The notes: generated from the letters alone by a model not told the origin. A DNA stretch of 64,000 bases from JAWKWH01 sp963669285 (GCA_963669285.2 CAXXSI010000019.1:62001-126000); one strand, 5' to 3'; shown: positions 1-9,357, counted from the first letter of the stretch. Made by a program: numbers and translations.

Positions 1-1881
1 GGGAACAAGCGCGGTATCTGCCTTGCTGCCGATCGGCAGTGTGATGTCGACGCGCCGCAGATCCGGGAAAGATCTTGCCACCGCAGAAAGCGTTGCGGTT
101 TGAATATCATCGACAATGACGAGTTTTGATTGCCGTGTAGCGAGATAAGCACTGTTGAATATGCCGGCTTGGCCGTGACCTTGCTTGAGTGCGCGGCCGA
201 GCGCGCCTTGTGCGCAGGCAATTGCTTCATCATGCAATTCGGTGCTGCCCGTCGCGGTGGCCAGCCTGACGAGCGCGGTCGTTATCTGTGAGGTTGCCGA
301 GGGTGTAGCTTCGTCAATGTCACCGCGAATGCGAACCGGAACATCAGTTGCCGAAGATGCTGTCAGAAAATATCCGCCATCGCCACTGCCATAGTCGCTA
401 TGCAGCAGGTCGGCCCAGTGACGGGCGCGGTTAAGGTAAGAGGTATCATGCGTGAGCTGATAGAGAGAAACGGCCGCATTGATCATGGCTGCGTAGTCTT
501 GCGATAGGGCTGGGAACAATTTGGACTTGCCGTTGACTGAATGGGGTAGCCTGCCGGATTTGTCCTGTTGCGCGGAGACGGAGTTGAATAGGCGTTCGGC
601 GATCGATTGCCATGCGGCGTTATCGAAGTGGCGTGCTGCCATGGCGATTGCGTGGATGGCCAGACCATTCCAATCGGTCAGAACCTTGTCGTCGCGACCA
701 GGTCTGATCCTGGTTTCGCGATGTGTGCGCAGTTTTTCCAGACAAGAGCGGATGGTTTCGTTGCTTTCAGGCGATTTGCGTACGACAATGGGATCGCCCT
801 CCCAGGCGGTTGGCTTTACCAGGTCGAACGTGGTGTAGAATTCGTTCTCTGAACCATTCAGCACCGACGATATTTCTTCCGGTGTCCAGAGATAGAACTT
901 TCCTTCCTCACCTTCGCTGTCTGCGTCGAGGCTTGAAGCATATGCTGCCGTGTCGGTGAGCATTTCGCGTTCAAGCCATTCAATGGTGTTTTCGATTCGG
1001 TTCCGGAACAGGTCATTGCCGGAAATGCCGTGTGCCAGTACGCACAGTTCGATCAGTTGCGCATTGTCGTAGAGCATCTTTTCGAAATGCGGAACGATCC
1101 ACTCGGAATCTGTCGAGTATCTGCAGAGACCGCCACCGACGTGGTCGTAAATGCCTCCTGCGAGCATTTTTTCCAGGCTGTCGGTGACCCGATCGATCTT
1201 GGAAGTATCCGCGGTTTCCAATCCGGCGAGCCACAGAGTTGTCATGTAGGGCGCGTTTGGAAATTTGGGTGCTCCGGAAATGCCGCCGAATTTGGGATCG
1301 ATCAAATCTGAAATACGATTGCCTAGTTCGATGGCCGGTCGGACAGAGAGTTGTGACGGTGGTTGATTTGCCGAAAGACGGCTGGCGACATGGTCGGTCA
1401 ACTCGGTCGCACCATTGTCTATATCATTGCGTCGTTGGGTCCACGCCTGATGAACGCTGTTTAGAACCTGGATGAATCCCGGGCGTCCGTATCGAGGCTG
1501 CTTGGGAAAGTATGTTCCGCCCCAAAAGGGGCGCCCATCGGGTGTGAGAAACATCGTGAGCGGCCAACCTCCCTGCTCTCCCGTTGCATGGAGTGCGGCC
1601 ATATAGATCTGATCAATATCGGGCCGTTCTTCGCGGTCGACCTTGATGTTTACGAAATGGGCATTCATGACCGATGCGACATCTTCATCCTCGAAACATT
1701 CGTGCGCCATGACGTGACACCAGTGACATGCGGAGTATCCGACTGATAGCAGGATTGGCTTGTCGGATCGGATTGCGCTATCAAGCGCTTCCTGTCGCCA
1801 AGGTTGCCAATGAACGGGATTGTTCCGGTGTTGCTGCAGATAGGGACTGGTTTCACCGGCAAGGAGATTTTCTCCGGTCAT
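1..1881 (-). CDS. Thioredoxin-domain protein, DUF255/YyaL (SPATA20-like) family, 3' end beyond window
   Basis: The gene reads on the minus strand from an ATG at 1881 and runs off the window edge, leaving about 627 visible residues. I see the family's N-terminal signature (SPYLQQHRNNPVHW) followed by CHWC at residues 52-55 in a thioredoxin-like domain. A long helical region follows that resembles the six-hairpin barrel of glycosidase/epimerase-like proteins (motifs such as GGIYDHVGGG and FEKMLYDN). The family is widespread, but its bacterial substrate is not established. It is divergent from mnmE with about 60 bases between the two starts. Family assignment is firm; function is unknown. Confidence 0.85.
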   Translation of the reverse strand, partial: MTGENLLAGETSPYLQQHRNNPVHWQPWRQEALDSAIRSDKPILLSVGYSACHWCHVMAHECFEDEDVASVMNAHFVNIKVDREERPDIDQIYMAALHATGEQGGWPLTMFLTPDGRPFWGGTYFPKQPRYGRPGFIQVLNSVHQAWTQRRNDIDNGATELTDHVASRLSANQPPSQLSVRPAIELGNRISDLIDPKFGGISGAPKFPNAPYMTTLWLAGLETADTSKIDRVTDSLEKMLAGGIYDHVGGGLCRYSTDSEWIVPHFEKMLYDNAQLIELCVLAHGISGNDLFRNRIENTIEWLEREMLTDTAAYASSLDADSEGEEGKFYLWTPEEISSVLNGSENEFYTTFDLVKPTAWEGDPIVVRKSPESNETIRSCLEKLRTHRETRIRPGRDDKVLTDWNGLAIHAIAMAARHFDNAAWQSIAERLFNSVSAQQDKSGRLPHSVNGKSKLFPALSQDYAAMINAAVSLYQLTHDTSYLNRARHWADLLHSDYGSGDGGYFLTASSATDVPVRIRGDIDEATPSATSQITTALVRLATATGSTELHDEAIACAQGALGRALKQGHGQAGIFNSAYLATRQSKLVIVDDIQTATLSAVARSFPDLRRVDITLPIGSKADTALVP

Positions 1882-1943
1882 GTCGGATCTCTCAAACGTG
1901 GATGACAGATGGCCAAAACGGGCTTCGAGACAGGATGCGCAGG

Positions 1944-3268
1944 ATGGAGTTTGGTAATCAAGACACTATTTTTGCTTTGTCGAGTGGCCAGCTACCGGCT
2001 GGAGTAGCGGTTGTTAGAATCAGCGGACCAATGAGTCGATTCGTTCTCGAAACGATAACGGGAAATTGCGGACAGGCCAGGATGGCACGGTACTGCTCAT
2101 TCCGGTCGAAGCGGGGTGAACTATTGGACAGAGGCCTGGCGATGTGGTTTCCGGGCCCGAAGAGCTTTACCGGAGAGGATTGCTGCGAGTTTTATCTACA
2201 TGGTGGGACCGCCGTCGTGGCCGCGGTTGCGAATGAGATTATTGATATCGACGGTACGCGACCGGCGGAGGCGGGGGAGTTTACATTACGTGCGTTTTAC
2301 AATGGCAAAGTTGATCTGACCGGTGCCGAGGCGCTCGCTGACTTGATCGATGCGGAGACAGGTGAACAGCGTAGGTTGGCATTGAGAAATGCCAGGAGGG
2401 ACCATAGCGAGATTTACGAGGGTTGGCGGTCAAGGATTGTTGATGCGCTGGCCGAGATGACTGCCGCAATTGATTTTGGCGATGAAGCCGATGTCGAAGA
2501 CAATTTGAATCTTTCCGGTCTCTCTGACCTGAAAACCATGGTTCATGAGATCGATTCGCATATGGAACGATATCGATCGGGTGAAATCATCAGAAACGGT
2601 TACCGCGTTGCGATTGTCGGCCGACCGAACTCGGGAAAATCCAGCCTTCTAAATGCGCTGGCAGACAGGGATGTGGCGATCGTCACCGACATACCGGGAA
2701 CAACGCGCGATGTTCTGGAGGTGGCACTCGATTTGAATGGCCGGAAGGTCGTCATGTGCGATACGGCCGGGATACGCGAATCCGATGATGAAGTCGAACG
2801 TATCGGTGTATCGCGCGCGATGGAGACCGCTGAATCGGCTGATCTGATCCTTGAATTGACAGAGGTATCTCAATCCGATGGTCAATGTGTTGATCTGAAA
2901 ACGGACACACCGGTGGTGCGGGTGGGAAGCAAGGCAGACCTGGATTCGGGACGGACGGCAGTGATTTTGATCTGGTCGTCACTGTACGTGAGGAGGGTGG
3001 TCTGGATGCTTTGATCGATTTTTTGAACGGCCGCGTTGAGGCCGCGACCGGACATGCGGATGTCATACCGTTTCGACAGCGGCATATGCAGCATCTTTCA
3101 GCTGCGAAGAATTCTCTGGTGGAAGCATTTGATGAGGAACAGACACCGATTGAACTGCGGGCTGAGGCTTTGAGAATGGCGGCTGACAGTTTGGGGAGAA
3201 TTGCGGGGAAAGTGGATGTCGAGGATCTACTGGATTCGATTTTCTCAAGGTTCTGTATCGGAAAATGA
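1944..3268 (+). CDS. mnmE: tRNA uridine-5-carboxymethylaminomethyl modification GTPase MnmE (TrmE), frameshifted near 2950
   Basis: MnmE is the GTPase partner of MnmG in wobble-uridine 5-(carboxymethyl)aminomethyl modification. The N-terminus (DTIFALSSGQLPAGVAVVRISG begins the folate-binding domain; cited in part as DTIFALSSG) is canonical. The G1 motif GRPNSGKSS lies near residue 225, DTAG near 272, and the C-terminus ends in the diagnostic CIGK. The reading frame changes once: codons run in one frame to about 2951 (SKADLDSG) and continue in another from about 2954 (GSDFDLVV). This is what loss of one base would give. With one base restored the protein is about 441 residues, normal for the family. 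An in-frame ATG at 1935 is an alternative start. The stop codon lies inside the first parS site. Confidence 0.9.
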
Positions 3269-3281
3269 TTCACGTGAAACC
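3266..3281. promoter_or_regulatory. parS site 1 (ParB-binding)
   Basis: TGATTCACGTGAAACC matches the 16-bp parS palindrome TGTTTCACGTGAAACA at 14 of 16 positions, including the TTCACGTGAA core. It overlaps the mnmE stop codon. parAB lies about 2.7 kb downstream. Confidence 0.8.
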
Positions 3282-3300
3282 TCTGCTTTGGGCTGGATAA

Positions 3301-3316
3301 TGATTCACGTGAAACA
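3301..3316. promoter_or_regulatory. parS site 2 (ParB-binding)
   Basis: TGATTCACGTGAAACA matches the parS consensus at 15 of 16 positions. It is 35 bases downstream of site 1, in the mnmE-mnmG gap. Confidence 0.85.
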
Positions 3317-3347
3317 TTGTTGGATGGCACATTAGCATGTATGTCCC

Positions 3348-3363
3348 TGTTTCACGTGAAACA
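3348..3363. promoter_or_regulatory. parS site 3 (perfect palindrome)
   Basis: TGTTTCACGTGAAACA is a perfect 16-bp palindrome and an exact match to the parS consensus. It lies just upstream of mnmG. Confidence 0.92.
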
Positions 3364-3418
3364 CGCAGCATGATTGAATGTGACAGCGCAACCGGAAACC
3401 GTTTTGTCGGAACTGGAT

Positions 3419-5293
3419 ATGGCAAAAAAGCAATTTGATGTGGTTGTTATCGGTGGCGGGCATGCCGGTTGCGAGGCGGCATCGGCTTCCGCCCGCTACG
3501 GCGCTGCAACCGCGTTGCTGACACTAAATAGGGGCGGAATCGGGCAGATGTCCTGCAATCCGGCGATTGGCGGCATCGGCAAAGGTCAACTGGTCAGGGA
3601 GATCGATGCGCTGGATGGCCTGATGGGCCGTGTGGCCGACGCGGCGGCAATCCAGTATCGTTTGCTCAATCGCCGAAAGGGACCAGCGGTTCGCGGCCCG
3701 AGATCGCAGGCCGACCGGCGCCTATATAAAGATGCCATGACCGAGGCGATCGATCTTCAGGATAATCTTGAGGTTATCGAGGCCGAGGTGATTGATTTCC
3801 GCATTGGAACGTCTGGTGTAGAGGCGGTAATCCTGGCTGATGGGACGGAGGTATGCTGCGGCGCGGCGGTATTGACGACCGGTACGTTTCTGGGTGGGCT
3901 CATTCACATCGGCGAGAAGCGAATTGCGGCGGGCCGACTCAACGAGCCGGCGACGCACGGTCTATCGAGAATGCTTCAGCGAGAAGGATTTCGCCTTGGG
4001 CGGCTTAAGACGGGAACGCCGCCGCGAATCGACAGACAGAGCGTCGATTGGACGGCGGTAGACGAGCAACATGCCGATGAGGATCCGGTTCCGTTTTCGT
4101 TTATGACGGAAGGTGTACAGAACCCGCAGATTTCCTGCGGTGTGACCCGGACAACAGCCGAAACACATCGGATAATTCGGGAGAACCTGCACCGGTCGGC
4201 CATGTATTCAGGCGCCATAGATGGTGTCGGGCCGCGTTATTGCCCGTCGATTGAGGACAAGATCGCCAAATTTGGCGACCGGGACGGCCACCAGATCTTT
4301 CTGGAGCCCGAAGGTCTTGAGGATCAAACCGTTTACCCGAACGGGATATCGACCTCGTTGCCTGAAGATGTTCAGCGCGCGCTTGTTAGTACCATTCCGG
4401 GTTTGGAACGCGCGGCCATCCTGCAACCGGGATATGCCATCGAGTATGATCACGTTGATCCGCGTGAACTCCGCCACACGCTTGAAACCAAGCGGATCGG
4501 CAGATTGTTTCTGGCCGGACAGATCAACGGGACAACCGGATATGAAGAGGCGGCGGCGCAAGGGATTGTTGCCGGGATGAATGCGGCAAAAATCGCGGCA
4601 GGCGAGGATGGGGTCATCATCGGCCGCAGCGATGCCTATATCGGGGTGATGATCGATGATCTTGTTAGCCGTGGTATCTCAGAACCCTATCGAATGTTCA
4701 CGTCGCGTTCGGAGTTTCGATTGTCGCTTCGCGCCGACAATGCCGATCGCCGCCTGACACCAATGGCAATTGAACTTGGACTGTGTTCGCGTGAAAGGCG
4801 TATCAAGTTTGAACGGGATCGATCTGAATTCGAGATGGTTCGGCAATATGCTGAAACGGTAAGTGTCACGCCAGACCAGGCGGCTCGCGAGGGCATTGAG
4901 ATAAACCGTGACGGCGTGCGCAGAACCGCCTTTGATCTGTTGTCCTATCCCAATATTACCCTTGAAACCATTGTGGGCATCTGGCCGCGCCTTGGGACAT
5001 TCGACGGCCGGGCGCTGGATGCTTTGGAAACCGATGCGCGCTATGCTGCCTATCTGGGGCGACAACAGGCCGACATTGCTGCGATGAAGCGAGAGCAAAT
5101 GCGTGTCATTCCCGAAGAATTGGATTTGTCGGCGCTTCCAGGACTGTCCAATGAGCTGAAGCAAAAACTGGCGACAGAGAGACCGGAGACAATTGCGCAG
5201 GCGCAGAGAATTGATGGAATGACGCCCGCTGCGATCGGTATCCTGATGGCGCATTCAAAGAAGTTGGAAAGCATGCCGCGGGAAACGCCGTGA
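3419..5293 (+). CDS. mnmG: tRNA uridine-5-carboxymethylaminomethyl modification enzyme MnmG (GidA)
   Basis: This is the FAD- and NADH-dependent partner of MnmE, forming the alpha2-beta2 complex that installs cmnm5U at tRNA wobble positions. The Rossmann FAD motif GGGHAGCEA sits near residue 11, followed by SCNPAIGGIGKGQLVREID with the conserved Cys. Later conserved blocks include RLKTGTPPRID, AGQINGTTGYEEAAAQG and FTSRSEFRLSLRADNADRRL. The ATG at 3419 gives the usual N-terminus and 624 residues; the open frame also extends upstream from a TTG at 3374. Its stop overlaps the GTG start of rsmG by four bases (GTGA), suggesting translational coupling. Confidence 0.95.
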   Translation: MAKKQFDVVVIGGGHAGCEAASASARYGAATALLTLNRGGIGQMSCNPAIGGIGKGQLVREIDALDGLMGRVADAAAIQYRLLNRRKGPAVRGPRSQADRRLYKDAMTEAIDLQDNLEVIEAEVIDFRIGTSGVEAVILADGTEVCCGAAVLTTGTFLGGLIHIGEKRIAAGRLNEPATHGLSRMLQREGFRLGRLKTGTPPRIDRQSVDWTAVDEQHADEDPVPFSFMTEGVQNPQISCGVTRTTAETHRIIRENLHRSAMYSGAIDGVGPRYCPSIEDKIAKFGDRDGHQIFLEPEGLEDQTVYPNGISTSLPEDVQRALVSTIPGLERAAILQPGYAIEYDHVDPRELRHTLETKRIGRLFLAGQINGTTGYEEAAAQGIVAGMNAAKIAAGEDGVIIGRSDAYIGVMIDDLVSRGISEPYRMFTSRSEFRLSLRADNADRRLTPMAIELGLCSRERRIKFERDRSEFEMVRQYAETVSVTPDQAAREGIEINRDGVRRTAFDLLSYPNITLETIVGIWPRLGTFDGRALDALETDARYAAYLGRQQADIAAMKREQMRVIPEELDLSALPGLSNELKQKLATERPETIAQAQRIDGMTPAAIGILMAHSKKLESMPRETP

Positions 5294-5925
5294 GCGACGG
5301 TCGCTATGATGCGCTTTGCCGTGCCGCCGGAGATGTTTCACGTGAAACTTTTGAACGATTATTGTTGTTTGAACGACGGTTTGTCGAGTGGAACGCCCGG
5401 ATCAACCTGTCTTCAAAGTCGGATGCCGGTCAACTCTGGAACAGGCACATTGTCGATTGCGCTCAACTGATCACAATTGGCCCCGATTTCAGATATTGGT
5501 TAGATATCGGCAGCGGTGGCGGATTTCCCGGTGTCATCGTTGCGATACTGTTGAAAGGGAAAGGTGATGCGCGTGTCGACCTGGTGGAAAGCAATCGTAA
5601 AAAGGCTGCATTTCTATCGCGGATAGTGGGCGAAACCGGTGCGCCCGCTACGGTACACGCCTGCCGTGTCGAACAGCTATACGATCAGGTTGGCAAATTG
5701 GATGTGGTGACGGCACGAGCCGTGGCTGAGTTGAAAACGCTGTTGAACTATTCCCGGCATTGGCTGGAACACGGTGCGAAAGGCCTATTTCAAAAAGGTC
5801 GGGATTACCGCAGCGAAATCGAAGATTGCGGTGACGAATGGCAGTTCGATCTGGTAGAACATGCAAGTTGCACCGATCCGGAAAGCGTTGTTCTGGAGAT
5901 ATCCAGTTTACGCCACATCGGCTAG
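5290..5925 (+). CDS. rsmG: 16S rRNA (guanine(527)-N(7))-methyltransferase RsmG (GidB)
   Basis: RsmG methylates N7 of G527 in 16S rRNA using SAM. The SAM-binding motif LDIGSGGGFPGV lies near residues 73-84, with downstream conserved VESNRKKAAFL and VTARAVAEL. Length is 211 residues, normal for the family. It starts with GTG overlapping the mnmG stop. Codons for the segment VSRETFERL near residue 16 contain a parS sequence, so this stretch carries both protein and ParB-binding information. Confidence 0.93.
   Translation: MSDGRYDALCRAAGDVSRETFERLLLFERRFVEWNARINLSSKSDAGQLWNRHIVDCAQLITIGPDFRYWLDIGSGGGFPGVIVAILLKGKGDARVDLVESNRKKAAFLSRIVGETGAPATVHACRVEQLYDQVGKLDVVTARAVAELKTLLNYSRHWLEHGAKGLFQKGRDYRSEIEDCGDEWQFDLVEHASCTDPESVVLEISSLRHIG
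5334..5349. promoter_or_regulatory. parS site 4, inside rsmG
   Basis: TGTTTCACGTGAAACT matches the parS consensus at 15 of 16 positions. It lies within the rsmG coding sequence and encodes the residues VSRE. Confidence 0.85.
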
Positions 5926-5970
5926 ACCGGTAGCGAGAAAAGCCCTGATGGCCATTGCGATGAGAACAAA

Positions 5971-6768
5971 ATGATCGGCGAACCGCGAATAATCTCAGTC
6001 GCCAACCAGAAGGGCGGTGTTGGCAAGACCACAACGACCATCAATCTGGCGACGGCGTTGGCTGCCATTGGCAAGCGCGTGCTGATCGTCGATCTCGATC
6101 CGCAGGGAAACGCCAGCACCGGACTGGGCATTGATCCCGTCGATCGGCAGGTTTCATCCTATGATGTCATCATGGGCCTCCAGTCGGCCAGCGAGGCTGC
6201 CATCGCGACATCCGTTCCCGGCCTATCCATCATACCCTCGACAATGGATCTGCTCGGAGTTGAAATGGAGATCGCGGCCCACGCAGACCGCGCATTGAAA
6301 TTACGGAATGCCCTTCGCGGACCGAAGCAGCACGCACCCGATGCAGACTATATTCTGATCGATTGCCCACCGTCTCTCAATCTGCTGACGCTGAATTCGA
6401 TGGCCGCAGCCGATTCTGTGCTGGTGCCGCTTCAATGCGAGTTTTTTGCCCTCGAAGGGCTGAGCCAGCTTCTAAAAACGGTTGAACAGGTTCGAACCTC
6501 GCTCAACCGCAATCTGGACATCCAGGGTATTGTCATGACCATGTATGATGGTCGAAACAATCTGGCCAACCAGGTTGTCGATGATGTTCGGGCGCATATG
6601 GGAGAACGGGTTTACCAAACCGTGATCCCGAGGAATGTGCGCGTCTCGGAGGCGCCGTCATACGGAAAACCGGCCATCTTGTACGATCTGCAATGCGCTG
6701 GGAGCCAAGCCTATCTGAGGCTGGCGTCCGAAGTAATCAATCGCGAAAAGAAACTGGCGGCAGCATAG
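5971..6768 (+). CDS. parA: Chromosome-partitioning ATPase ParA (Soj)
   Basis: ParA is a deviant-Walker ATPase that binds DNA non-specifically and moves ParB-parS complexes during chromosome segregation. The deviant Walker A motif KGGVGKTTT is near residue 13, the Walker A' region VLIVDLDPQGNAS is near 38, and the Walker B-like YILIDCPPSLNLLT is near 128. Length is 265 residues. It is followed after 31 bases by parB, and parS sites lie upstream, so this is the chromosomal par locus rather than a plasmid system. Confidence 0.95.
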   Translation: MIGEPRIISVANQKGGVGKTTTTINLATALAAIGKRVLIVDLDPQGNASTGLGIDPVDRQVSSYDVIMGLQSASEAAIATSVPGLSIIPSTMDLLGVEMEIAAHADRALKLRNALRGPKQHAPDADYILIDCPPSLNLLTLNSMAAADSVLVPLQCEFFALEGLSQLLKTVEQVRTSLNRNLDIQGIVMTMYDGRNNLANQVVDDVRAHMGERVYQTVIPRNVRVSEAPSYGKPAILYDLQCAGSQAYLRLASEVINREKKLAAA

Positions 6769-6799
6769 TTCGATTCGGACTCGAAACAGTGAGCAAACG

Positions 6800-7672
6800 A
6801 TGAATGAAGATGCGGCGAAGAGACGGTTGGGGCGCGGGCTCGCGGCGTTGATCGGGGAAATCGACAGTCCCGATCCTGTCGAAACGATATCCGGCGACGA
6901 TCTTGTGCCGATCAGCCGGATTACCGCAAATCCGGCAAACCCGCGCCGGGTTTTTCTGGAAACGGAGCTTGGTGATCTTGCCGACTCCATACGCGAACAC
7001 GGTATCGTCCAGCCGGTGGTGGTGCGGCCCGCAGTCGAGTCGGACAGCTACGAGATTATTGCCGGCGAACGTCGTTGGCGGGCCGCCAAGCAGGCGGGGC
7101 TTGGTGAAATACCCATTATTGTCCGCGATGTGGACGATCGTACGGCGCTTGAACTGGCGATTGTGGAGAACGTTCAACGGGCTGACCTAAACGCGGTTGA
7201 AGAAGCCAAGGGATATCAAAACCTTATAGACAATCACAACTACACCCAGGCTGAACTTGCCAAGGTGATCGGCAAGAGCAGGAGCCATGTGGCCAATACG
7301 CTACGGTTGCTGAAACTACCGGATTCCGTGCAAGCATTGCTGACCGACGGATCGTTGTCGGCGGGCCACGCCCGAGCGCTGGTTACGGCGCGCGACCCGG
7401 CATATCTTGCCAAAAAAATCGTTGAAGGCGGCTTGTCGGTCAGGCAAGCCGAGGTCTTGGCACAGGATAGTGGTGCAGGAACCAGCAGAGCCGCACCAAA
7501 ACCGGCGCAGGGTACCGAAAAGGATGCCGATACCAAGGCATTGGAAAAAGCTTTGTCTGATGCAACAGGGCTGGCGGTCAGGATCAGTCATCGCGGCAAC
7601 GCCGGTGACATCAAGATTTCGTACAAAACGCTGGAACAGTTGGACGATATATGCCGACGGTTGAAGGCATAG
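6800..7672 (+). CDS. parB: Chromosome-partitioning protein ParB (Spo0J), CTPase
   Basis: ParB binds parS and spreads as a CTP-dependent sliding clamp. The N-terminal ParA-contact helix (RRLGRGLAALIGE) is followed by the ParB/Srx CTP-binding motif GERRWRAAK at residues 89-97 and the ENVQRADLNAVEEA box near 122. A helix-turn-helix (SRSHVANTLRLL) recognises parS. The C-terminus after a low-complexity linker is the dimerisation domain. Length is 290 residues. Four parS sites are present within 3.6 kb upstream. Confidence 0.95.
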   Translation: MNEDAAKRRLGRGLAALIGEIDSPDPVETISGDDLVPISRITANPANPRRVFLETELGDLADSIREHGIVQPVVVRPAVESDSYEIIAGERRWRAAKQAGLGEIPIIVRDVDDRTALELAIVENVQRADLNAVEEAKGYQNLIDNHNYTQAELAKVIGKSRSHVANTLRLLKLPDSVQALLTDGSLSAGHARALVTARDPAYLAKKIVEGGLSVRQAEVLAQDSGAGTSRAAPKPAQGTEKDADTKALEKALSDATGLAVRISHRGNAGDIKISYKTLEQLDDICRRLKA

Positions 7673-7729
7673 CTATTTAGCCGAATAAACTTCTTTTGTG
7701 AGCTTGCGGAAACGCGCACACAGGTACAG

Positions 7730-8776
7730 TTATCTCCGTCGATTAAGACGGGCCGATTCGAGACATAGGGCCAACAGTGTTTGACGGCAAATACTGGAAG
7801 CCAGATCTGCGTTCTGCCGCGTCTTTAAAACGGCGTCCTGAAGGCGGGCCAACGCTTTGGAAATCAGTTCAGCGTTCCATCGCGAGAGCGCGTTCTCCAC
7901 GGTTTGCCGCCGTCCAAAAAAGACCGGCGGCCTGGCAGCGGCAACAATCGAGGCGGTGCTGGCTTTACTTCGGTCCAGCTTCTCACGCATCATTTGAAGA
8001 GCCTGCAGCTGGCGCATCGTCGAGGATAGTGCCAGAAACGGACTGGTCCCGGTTGCAGCAAACCTGGTGAAAGCGAGATCATAGCCTTTGCTGTCGCCAT
8101 TGAGTACGGCGTCGACAACGGCATCCTGTGACTGGGCGGAGACATCGCCGATCGACGACAGCACATCTTCGGGTTCGATAACTTCCGAGCCGCGGTTGTA
8201 CAGGACCAGTTTTTCGATTTCCCGGCGGCTTGCCAGGCGGTCTCCTCCAAGCGAGTTCTTCAGCAGACGGCGGGCTTCGAGACCGATGGATAGGCCTGCC
8301 ATCGACAGTTCTTCATCAATCAGGTTTTCGATCGCCCTGGCATTATCGGTGTAGCAGGGCAGCGCCATGGCCGAATTGGCCTGTTCGACCGTTTTGCGCA
8401 GCGCGGCTGCCTTCTTCAGTTCACCTGCTTCTATCAGGATCAAAGCATCTTGGGGCGGCTCGTCGCAAAGAACCGATACGGCATCATTTAGTGATTTGTC
8501 GCCGGTGGCATTGCGCAGCCAGATCAATCGGCTGCCCCCGAACATGGAGATCGTTCGCGCTTCATCGATCAATCTGCCGGAATCGCCAGCGAGATCGGTT
8601 GAATCGAGCTTCAGGACCGCAAATGGGTCATCGAGAGCCAGACCGGTGTTACCGGCGAATTTACCAGCGGTTTCCGATACAAGGCCGCGATCCGGACCGT
8701 ATACAAGGACAATTTTGACGTCCGGATGTGATCCGGACAGCCATGCACCGACCTCGTGTGCCTTCTTTTGACCCAT
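7730..8776 (-). CDS. holA: DNA polymerase III subunit delta (HolA)
   Basis: HolA is the clamp-loader subunit that opens the beta sliding clamp. The protein starts at MGQKKAHEV and shows the family pattern VLVYGPDRGLV near residue 26, a RLIWLRNATGD strand, SLGGDRLASRREIEKL and a C-terminal helical domain with SALMRQLQ-like motifs. At 348 residues it matches alphaproteobacterial HolA. It converges on parB, which fits the usual parB-holA neighbourhood, although lptE is not adjacent. The open frame continues upstream but only the ATG at 8776 gives a conserved start. Confidence 0.88.
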   Translation of the reverse strand: MGQKKAHEVGAWLSGSHPDVKIVLVYGPDRGLVSETAGKFAGNTGLALDDPFAVLKLDSTDLAGDSGRLIDEARTISMFGGSRLIWLRNATGDKSLNDAVSVLCDEPPQDALILIEAGELKKAAALRKTVEQANSAMALPCYTDNARAIENLIDEELSMAGLSIGLEARRLLKNSLGGDRLASRREIEKLVLYNRGSEVIEPEDVLSSIGDVSAQSQDAVVDAVLNGDSKGYDLAFTRFAATGTSPFLALSSTMRQLQALQMMREKLDRSKASTASIVAAARPPVFFGRRQTVENALSRWNAELISKALARLQDAVLKTRQNADLASSICRQTLLALCLESARLNRRR

Positions 8777-8786
8777 TGGATTGCGA

Positions 8787-9248
8787 CTAACCGTGGATTG
8801 TTGTCGACGACAGCTCGTCCAAGCCAAGCAGTGCCGAAATGTCGGTGCGCGCGCTGACGAGATCGTCGATGCTATATTTGGCCAACACAGCGAAGAAGGC
8901 ATCCAGCGCTTCACGCAGTGCCGAATTGAAAGCGCAACTGTTGATCAGCGGACAATCGGCGTTGTCGCTGTCAAAACACTCCGCCATCGAGAAGTTATCC
9001 TCGGTCACCTTGATCACGTCGAGTAATGAAATCTCAGTTGCGGGTTTCGCGAGGCGAATTCCACCGTTGCGGCCGCGGACCGTGGAAATGAGGCCCGATG
9101 ATACCAGCGGCTGCAGAATCTTGAACAGGAAAAGCTCGGAGACAGCATAGGAGCGCGCGATGTCGGGTACCCTGCTGAGCTCGTTGGTGTTGGTTGCACA
9201 ATACATGAGCATCCGGACCGCGTAGTTGGTTTGCCGTGTCAGCCTCAT
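8787..9248 (-). CDS. rirA: Rrf2-family iron regulator RirA
   Basis: RirA is the Fe-S cluster regulator that represses iron-uptake genes in Hyphomicrobiales when iron is plentiful. The sequence opens MRLTRQTNYAVRMLMYC, typical of this subgroup. A winged helix-turn-helix follows (VSELFLFKILQPLVSSGL, VRGRNGGIRLAKP). The three cluster-ligand cysteines are at residues 91, 99 and 105 (CFDSDNADCPLINSC). Length is 153 residues. It is divergent from a ferric-iron binding protein gene, and the space between carries an Irr-type box next to rirA and an IRO box next to the target. Confidence 0.9.
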   Translation of the reverse strand: MRLTRQTNYAVRMLMYCATNTNELSRVPDIARSYAVSELFLFKILQPLVSSGLISTVRGRNGGIRLAKPATEISLLDVIKVTEDNFSMAECFDSDNADCPLINSCAFNSALREALDAFFAVLAKYSIDDLVSARTDISALLGLDELSSTTIHG

Positions 9249-9283
9249 GTGAATCTCCGGTTACAGCGCTTTCCAGGATGTTG

Positions 9284-9302
9284 TTTAGAATCGTTCTAGA
9301 AA
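9284..9302. promoter_or_regulatory. Irr-type iron control element (ICE) upstream of rirA
   Basis: TTTAGAATCGTTCTAGAAA matches the TTTAGAA-N3-TTCTAAA form of Irr boxes with one mismatch in the right arm. It lies 36 bases upstream of the rirA start, which suggests that Irr (heme/iron-responsive) also controls rirA. The link is inferred from motif and position. Confidence 0.6.
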
Positions 9303-9329
9303 ACTTGATCCCATTTGTCCACTTTTTTG

Positions 9330-9357
9330 TTGACTTCTGAATCCCGATAAATAGAAC
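9330..9357 (+). promoter_or_regulatory. Putative sigma-70-type promoter of the ferric-iron binding protein gene
   Basis: TTGACT at 9330-9335 and TAGAAC at 9352-9357 are spaced by 16 bases, a good -35/-10 pair. The IRO box begins within the -10, so a bound RirA would block polymerase. Confidence 0.5.

Noticed and set aside
2941..2966. Programmed ribosomal frameshifting in mnmE
   Set aside because: No slippery heptamer or downstream structure seen; the family does not use it.
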